Shown here: piece by piece, positions 45,928-54,900 of the stretch
How positions within the stretch are numbered: the first letter of the stretch is position 1
Layout of the letters: every line of letters begins with the position of its first letter
NCBI GenBank assembly: GCA_947471745.1
Contig: CANJKZ010000011.1
Span: 186,001-250,000 of the forward strand
From: Closterium sp. Naga37s-1
Taxonomy: Eukaryota; Streptophyta; Zygnematophyceae; Desmidiales; Closteriaceae
Reading direction: 5' to 3'
Length of the DNA: 64,000 nucleotides
Translations under genes and position numbers: made by a program
Notes under the pieces: model-generated
The model's input: the letters and a program-made list of their open reading frames with translations, nothing else
Told to the model about the DNA's origin: nothing
The model's database searches: none

Positions 45928-48900
45928 ATGAATCGTTCTCCCGCCATCCGCGCTCTGAGCTTCACCACCACAGCCCACGCGCTCAGCGTCACTATCACCG
46001 CCAACTCTCCAGCCTCACGTTCCCTCTTGAATCCGCTTTCTCTGCCGCCCTCCTCTTCCTCGCGTCTAACGCCGATTAGCGGGCCGATCGGGCTTCTCTC
46101 CGTGCTTGTGTCGCGGCCCGCCATGTCGTGGAGGGGGTATCAAAACAGCGTGAATGGCGGCGGGAGCGGCGGCGGCGGTGGATGGAACGGATCGGCTATT
46201 CCTCCACCTTCGTTTAATCCGTCCGCGCCTCCGGCTAATACATCTGCGCCGGTGTGCTATAGCTTCCTCTCCCCGGACGGATGCCGGTTTGGCCACCGCT
46301 GCCGTTTCTCCCACTCCGCGCCTCCCCAATCCCTCCCCGCATTTCCGCCTACCCACTCCGCGCTCCCCCCTTCTCACTCCGCGCTTCCCCAATCCACCTC
46401 CGCGTTTCCCCCAACCAACTCCGCGCTTCCCCACTCCCTCTCCGCTTTCCCCCCTTCTCACTCCGCGCTTCCCCAACCCCCTTTCGCGTTTCTCCCTAAC
46501 CACTCCGCGCTTCCCCAATCCATCTCCGCGTTTCCCCCTTCTCACTCCGCGCCCATCCCCTCCCCGTTTTTCGGTATCTCATCTGCGAATTCGCTCTCGA
46601 ATTCCTTCCAGCAGCTTTCTACGAACCGTCAAGGAAATTCCCAAGGTGTGGGGCTGTCCCAGCCTCCGGTTTCAACTCCAGGCCTAGCCGCTAGGTTCGG
46701 CAGCGGAGCAGGAGGGGGAGGAAGGGGCGGAGGAGAGGGGGGAAGAGGAAAACAGGACGGAAGAGGAGGAGGGCAAAGGGGACAGGGTGTATGGAGAGAA
46801 AGAGAAGGAGGGGGGAGATGGGGAGGAGGGCGAGGGGGAGAAAGAGGGAGAGGAGGATGGGGGGGAGGAAGAGAGGGAGGAAGAGAAGGGACCAAAGGCA
46901 GTTGGGATTCTGGCAGAGGTACGGGAGGAGAGGAAGAAGGGAAGGGGGGATGGGGAGGAGGGGAAGAAAGGAAGGAGAAATGGGAATGGGGGGAGGGGCA
47001 GCATGGGAGATGGAGGGGGGAGGGTGGGAAAGGAAAGTGGGGAGGAGGGGGTGGGAGGGGAGGGGAGGAGAAGAGGGAGTGGATCAGGTGCTGGCGGGGT
47101 GAGCGAGGGGAGGGGAAGAGGGAGGGGGAAGCATGTGAAACAGGGGGGCATGCAGACAGGCATGCAGGGGCACAGGCTGACTCACAGAGAGACGCGCATG
47201 CAGGCGTGCATAGAGAGGCACATACCGACACACGTAGAGAGGGGCATGCAGGGGGCGCGCATGCAGGGGGCGCGCAGGCAGGGGGCGAGCGTGTGAGAGT
47301 GAGTGTGATGAGCTACAACGTGTTGGCGTCCTGCCACGCTGCCAAGTTCGCACGTGAGCTGTACCCCGGGGTGCCCAAAGGCGTGCTGCACTGGAACCAG
47401 CGGAGGCACGGGATCGTGAAGGAGATCAAGCAGCACTCGCCTGATCTTATCTGCTTACAGGTGGGGTTCAGGGTTTCAGCAGGGTTCAAGGCTAGAGAGA
47501 GCTGTACCCCGGGGTGCCCAAAGGCGTGCTCCACTGGAACCAGCGGAGGCACGGCATCGTGAAGGAGATCAAGCAGCACTCGCCTGATCTTATCTGCTTA
47601 CAGGTGGGGTTCAGGGTTTCAGCAGGGTTCAAGGCTAGAGAGAGCTGTACCCCGGGGTGCCCAAAGGCGTGCTCCACTGGAACCAGCGGAGGCACGGCAT
47701 CGTGAAGGAGATCAAGCAGCACTCGCCTGATCTTATCTGCTTACAGGTGGGGTTCAGGGTTTCAGCAGGGTTCAAGGCTAGAGAGAGCTGTACCCCGGGG
47801 TGCCCAAAGGCGTGCTCCACTGGAACCAGCGGAGGCACGGCATCGTGAAGGAGATCAAGCAGCACTCGCCTGATCTTATCTGCTTACAGGTGGGGTTCAG
47901 GATTTCAGCAGGGTTCAAGGCTAGAAAGAGCTGTACCCCGGGGTGCCCAAAGGCGTGCTACACTGTAACCAGAGGAGGCGCGGCATCGTGAAGGAGATCA
48001 AACAGCATGCTCCTGACCTCATCTGCCTGCAGGTAGGGTTTAGGGTCCAGGTTCAGGGGTTATTCGGTTCATTCTAGTGGGAGATTGGGCCGTGAGCGGA
48101 TGCCCCCTAGGCACACAGTATCACTCCACCAAGTTCGCCCGTGAGCTGTACCCCGGGGTGCCCAAAGGCGTGCTGCACTGGAACCAGAGGAGGCACGGCA
48201 TTGTCAAGGAGATCAAGCAGCACTCGCCTGATCTCATATGCCTGCAGGTAGGGTTCAGGGTTTCAGGGTTTCAGGGTCCATCTGAGTTAGAGGAGGCATG
48301 AATTTGTGAGGGAAAACAAACAGCATGCCTCGGATCTCATCTGCTTGCGGGTAGGGTTGGGGAATCTGGGGGTTTTTAGTGCAAGATTCAGGGTTCAGTG
48401 GCTTCGAACTGGACTCCAAAAAACCTACACTCTGTAATGGGTTCGGGGGGGTGATGATGCGCCGTAGGAGGAGCGATGAACAAGCTGCAAGTTTCATGTG
48501 AACAAGTTCCTTAAAAAGAAGCTCCAATGGTTTGTTGCGTTGCATGACAGGAGGTGGATAGCCATGCGGATCTGTGTGGAGCGATGAACAAGCTGGGCTA
48601 TGACAGTATCTTCCAGGTGTGCTGATTTGATTTGAATCGGTTTGGTTTGAGTTGATTCAAAAAGCAAGCTGGGCTATGGCGGCATCTTCCAGGTGCGCTG
48701 ATTATATTTTATTTGATTCACCTCGATCTAATTTTATTTGATTGATTCGTTCTAGTTTAACTTGATTTTGGGTGTGGCGAGCTGTTTGCATGTGCGTGTT
48801 CCCATGCGCGTGTGTGCCATGCATGTGTGTCTCACTGTTTTCCTTTTCCGATTGTTTTCCTTCCAGTGTCGCACGGGAGCCAACAAGGATGGCTGCGCTA

Positions 48901-51900
48901 ACTTCTGGAATACCAAGAGGTGAGGCGTGCGGCTTCTGTTGCATGTGTTGTTTGTATGTGTAGATCTTCGCTTTCATACCTGTAAGTATCAATAAGGATG
49001 TGTTGTGTGTTCCACTCCACGTGGGTCCCACCCCACGTGTGTCCCACCCCACGTGGGTCCCACCCACCCCCTCATCTGTGTCCTCTCCCTTCATACATAC
49101 TGCATGTGGTCGCTTGTTGACTTTCAATCCAACGAGTTTGCATGGAGGTGGGAACCATTAAGGCGGCTAAAAGAATCATCACCTATTCTTTCTTCTTACC
49201 TCTTCCCTTCCATCATCTCCTGCATTCACATCGCAGGTGAGTGAGGAGTCTATTTGTTAGGCGCCTCAAAAATAGTATTTCTTCTTCCTTCTTCCCTTCC
49301 ATCATCTCCTGGCATCCACATCGTAGGTGGACGTGTGTTGACTTCCAATCCATCAAGATTTCTTTGAGGTGACAGTCAGTGAGGGGCCTCAAAGATATAC
49401 CCCCAATGTTTCCCTCATCTCCCCCTCCTCTCCCCTCCTCTTCCATCCTCTCCCCTCCTCTTCCATCCTCTCCCCTCCTCTTCCATCCTCTCCCCTCCTC
49501 TTCCATCCTCTCCCCTCCTCTTCCATCCTCTCCCCTCCTCTTCCATCCTCTCCCCTCCTCTTCCATCCTCTCCCCTCCTCTTCCATCCTCTCCCCTCCTC
49601 TTCCGGCATGCACATCGCAGGTGGTCCTGTGTTGACTTCCAGTCCATCGAGTTTGCAGCTGTGGGGCTGAGAGACAATGTTCCGTTCTCAAGGTACCTAC
49701 CATGACTGACCTTGTTGGTTATGAATGAAGTTTTGAGACGTCTCAAAATCATTGATTGTCCTTGTTGGTTATGAATGAAGTTTTGAGACGTCTCAAAATC
49801 ATTGATTGACCTTGTTGGTTATGAATGAAGTTTTGAGACGTCTCAAAATCATTGATTGACCTTGTTGGTTATGAATGAAGTTTTGAGACGTCTCAAAATC
49901 ATTGATTGACCTTGTTGGTTATGAATGAAGTTTTGAGATGTCTCAAAATCATTGATTGTCCTTGTTGGTTATGAATGAAGTTTTGAGACGTCTCAAAATC
50001 ATTGATTGTCCTTGTTGGTTATGAATGAAGTTTTGAGACGTCTCAAAATCATTGATTGACCTTGTTGGTTATGAATGAAGTTTTGAGACGTCTCAAAATC
50101 ATTGATTGTCCTTGTTGGTTATGAATGAAGTTTTGAGACGTCTCAAAATCATTGATTGTCCTTGTTGGTTATGAATGAAGTTTTGAGACGTCTCAAAATC
50201 ATTGATTGTCCTTGTTGGTTATGAATGAAGTTTTGAGACGTCTCAAAATCATTGATTGACCTTGTTGGTTATGAATGAAGTTTTGAGATGTCTCAAAATC
50301 ATTGATTGTCCTTGTTGGTTATGAATGAAGTTTTGAGACGTCTCAAAATCATTGATTGTCCTTGTTGGTTATGAATGAAGTTTTGAGACGTCTCAAAATC
50401 ATTGATTGTCCTTGTTGGTTATGAATGAAGTTTTGAGACGTCTCAAAATCATTGATTGTCCTTGTTGGTTATGAATGAAGTTTTGAGACGTCTCAAAATC
50501 ATTGATTGTCCTTGTTGGTTATGAATGAAGTTTTGAGACGTCTCAAAATCATTGATTGACCTTGTTGGTTATGAATGAAGTTTTGAGATGTCTCAAAATC
50601 ATTGATTGTCCTTGTTGGTTATGAATGAAGTTTTGAGACGTCTCAAAATCATTGATTGTCCTTGTTGGTTATGAATGAAGTTTTGAGACGTCTCAAAATC
50701 ATTGATTGTCCTTGTTGGTTATGAATGAAGTTTTGAGACGTCTCAAAATCATTGATTGTCCTTGTTGGTTATGAATGAAGTTTTGAGACGTCTCAAAATC
50801 ATTGATTGTCCTTGTTGGTTATGAATGAAGTTTTGAGACGTCTCAAAATCATTGATTGACCTTGTTGGTTATGAATGAAGTTTTGAGACGTCTCAAAATC
50901 ATTGATTGTCCTTGTTGGTTATGAATGAAGTTTTGAGACGTCTCAAAATCATTGATTGTCCTTGTTGGTTATGAATGAAGTTTTGAGACGTCTCAAAATC
51001 ATTGATTGACCTTGTTGGTTATGAATGAAGTTTTGAGACGTCTCAAAATCATTGATTGACCTTGTTGGTTATGAATGAAGTTTTGAGATGTCTCAAAATC
51101 ATTGATTGTCCTTGTTGGTTATGAATGAAGTTTTGAGACGTCTCAAAATCATTGATTGTCCTTGTTGGTTATGAATGAAGTTTTGAGACGTCTCAAAATC
51201 ATTGATTGTCCTTGTTGGTTATGAATGAAGTTTTGAGACGTCTCAAAATCATTGATTGTCCTTGTTGGTTATGAATGAAGTTTTGAGACGTCTCAAAATC
51301 ATTGATTGACCTTGTTGGTTATGAATGAAGTTTTGAGACTTCTCAAAATCATTGATTGTCCTTGTTGGTTATGAATGAAGTTTTGAGACGTCTCAAAATC
51401 ATTGATTGTCCTTGTTGGTTATGAATGAAGTTTTGAGACGTCTCAAAATCATTGATTGTCCTTGTTGGTTATGAATGAAGTTTTGAGACGTCTCAAAATC
51501 ATTGATTGACCTTGTTGGTTATGAATGAAGTTTTGAGACGTCTCAAAATCATTGATTGACCTTGTTGGTTATGAATGAAGTTTTGAGATGTCTCAAAATC
51601 ATTGATTGTCCTTGTTGGTTATGAATGAAGTTTTGAGACGTCTCAAAATCATTGATTGTCCTTGTTGGTTATGAATGAAGTTTTGAGACGTCTCAAAATC
51701 ATTGATTGACCTTGTTGGTTATGAATGAAGTTTTGAGACGTCTCAAAATCATTGATTGTCCTTGTTGGTTATGAATGAAGTTTTGAGACGTCTCAAAATC
51801 ATTGATTGTCCTTGTTGGTTATGAATGAAGTTTTGAGACGTCTCAAAATCATTGATTGACCTTGTTGGTTATGAATGAAGTTTTGAGACGTCTCAAAATC

Positions 51901-54900
51901 ATTGATTGTCCTTGTTGGTTATGAATGAAGTTTTGAGACGTCTCAAAATCATTGATTGTCCTTGTTGGTTATGAATGAAGTTTTGAGACGTCTCAAAATC
52001 ATTGATTGTCCTTGTTGGTTATGAATGAAGTTTTGAGACGTCTCAAAATCATTGATTGTCCTTGTTGGTTATGAATGAAGTTTTGAGACGTCTCAAAATC
52101 ATTGATTGTCCTTGTTGGTTATGAATGAAGTTTTGAGACGTCTCAAAATCATTGATTGTCCTTGTTGGTTATGAATGAAGTTTTGAGACGTCTCAAAATC
52201 ATTGATTGTCCTTGTTGGTTATGAATGAAGTTTTGAGACGTCTCAAAATCATTGATTGTCCTTGTTGGTTATGAATGAAGTTTTGAGACGTCTCAAAATC
52301 ATTGATTGTCCTTGTTGGTTATGAATGAAGTTTTGAGACGTCTCAAAATCATTGATTGACCTTGTTGGTTATGAATGAAGTTTTGAGACGTCTCAAAATC
52401 ATTGATTGACCTTGTTGGTTATGAATGAAGTTTTGAGATGTCTCAAAATCATTGATTGTCCTTGTTGGTTATGAATGAAGTTTTGAGACGTCTCAAAATC
52501 ATTGATTGTCCTTGTTGGTTATGAATGAAGTTTTGAGACGTCTCAAAATCATTGATTGTCCTTGTTGGTTATGAATGAAGTTTTGAGACGCCTCAAAATC
52601 ATTGATTGACCTTGTTGGTTATGAATGAAGTTTTGAGACGTCTCAAAAGCATTGATTGTCCTTGTTGGTTATGAATGAAGTTTTGAGACGTCTCAAAATC
52701 ATTGATTGACCTTGTTGGTTATGAATGAAGTTTTGAGACGTCTCAAAATCATTGATTGACCTTGTTGGTTATGAATGAAGTTTTGAGATGTCTCAAAATC
52801 ATTGATTGACCTTGTTGGTTATGAATGAAGTTTTGAGATGTCTCAAAATCATTGATTGTCCTTGTTGGTTATGAATGAAGTTTTGAGACCTCTCAAAATC
52901 ATTGATTGTCCTTGTTGGTTATGAATGAAGTTTTGAGACGTCTCAAAATCATTGATTGTCCTTGTTGGTTATGAATGAAGTTTTGAGACGTCTCAAAATC
53001 ATTGATTGTCCTTGTTGGTTATGAATGAATCACGTTGTTGACTCTGGTTGACCTTTTGGTCAATTGAAAGCTGTCAAGTTGTTTCTCTCTGTTTGCTTTG
53101 CGCAAAACCCGCCTCTTTCCTCCCCATATGACCTCACCGCGTGGCCCCGTTTTTCACAACCAGTTGATTGGAGAACACAAGGAAGGAGAAGGAGACGAGG
53201 GACTGGAAGAAGGAGAAGAGAGGGACGAAGAGGATAGCAGGTGCCCTTGCCCTTTGCACTTCTGCACCTGGTAGCAATACTTGTCCTTTTTTGAGAGTTC
53301 GCAAAAGCAAGGAGGGGGAAGGAGATGAGAAACTGAAAGAATGAGAAGAGAGGGACGAAGAGAATAGAAGGTAAAAAGAACAGTCAGTCAGCTGACTCTT
53401 CCCTTTGCACCTGGTAGTGAAGTAGGGAGGAGAATGCTGCTCCACATCCCCTTCTCTTCCATTCCCTTCCATTCCATGAGAGCTGGCTCTCCATTCCCTT
53501 CCATTCTTTTCAGTGGCTCGGCTCTCCTGGAAGCCCCACTGATGAGTCGTGTTTTGAGTCGACTCAAAACAAGCCCCACTGATGTGCAATTCTCCCCATT
53601 CACACCCAACCCCCATTGCACCACAATCCCACAGCCGTCTCGTCCTGGCCAACATCCACGTGCTCTTCAACCCCAAGCGAGGAGACATCAAGCTGGCTCA
53701 GATGTCCCGGCTTCACTCCGTTTCCACTCCCTCGTTCCCACCCCCTCCCCCCCCTCCTCCCCCACCTTCTTCTTTGCCTAACTTTCAGCCTTCTCGTCCT
53801 GGTCAACATTCACGTGCTCTTCAACCCGAAGCGCGGAGACATCAAGCTGGCCCAGCTGTCCCTCTGCAACTGCCTGAGCATCTTTTCTTTTCCGTTTTCC
53901 GCCCTCTCTCAATTCCTCAGCTGCCTCGTTCTGGCCAACATCCACGTGCTCTTCAACCCCAAGCGAGGAGACATCAAGCTGGCTCAGATGTCACGGCTCC
54001 TCTCTGCCGCCCATCAGCTATCCGAGAAGCACGGAAGCTGCCCGGTCGTGGTGTGCGGGGATTTCAACGCCACTCCTGCGGTGAGTATGGTTGAAGTCAA
54101 TGCAAGTCAACGGGAGTCAAAGGTAGGGTGCGCAGCTCTCGCAGCTTCTCTCCGCCGCCCACCAGCTGTCGGAGAAGCATGGGAGCTGCCCGGTCGTGGT
54201 GTGCGGGGATTTCAACGCCACTCCTGCTGTAAGTTCAATCGAGGTCACTTCAAGTTAGCACAAGTCAATTCGAGTCAACTCAAGTCAACACTAGAGGCCA
54301 CAAGAAGGTTCATCCAATCACTAATCTCGTTCATGCTCTTCCGTTTCCCATTTGTGCTCGCCTTGTCCAAGCCATCGTGCAAAGCTGCATTTCACTCCGT
54401 TTTCTGAGGCACCTCAAAAGAAGCCATCGTGCGGAGCTGCAATCTAACTCCGTTTTCTCTCTTGTTTCTTCCTCTTGTTTCTTCCTCTTGTTTCTTTCTC
54501 TTGTTTCTTCTCCGCGTGTGCTGTACTGTCTGGATTTTTGCTCGTCTTGTCCAATTTAAGCCATCGTGCGGAGCTGCAATTTAAACTCCGTTTTCCCTCT
54601 TATTTTTTCTCTCTGGATGCGCTGCACTGTCTGTGTGTGTTTCTTGCCGCTACAGAGTGCACTCTATGACTTCATTGCTTCATCACAGGTAGGCTTATCA
54701 AATGCTGAATAGTAATTATGGTGAAGAGGCGGATGTGTTATTGTGCTACATTTGCCTTTCTTTGTCTGCTGTTGTTTCCAGTTCCATCTTTGACCGAAGC
54801 CATGGTGACATCTGTGTCCATCAATGCCATGGTGACATCTGTGTCCATCCATGCCATGGTGACATCTGTGTCCATCCATGCCATGGTGACATCTGTATCC

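Noticed and set aside
46629..47231. Pro/Ser-rich antisense ORFs opposite the CCR4 N-terminus
   Set aside because: Complement of a Gly/Arg/Glu-rich coding region; no family match and the sense frame leads into conserved nuclease motifs.
49730..52999. Possible CRISPR array
   Set aside because: Regular 50-bp period with palindromic repeats looks similar, but the spacers are all the same sequence, no cas genes are present and the host is a eukaryote.
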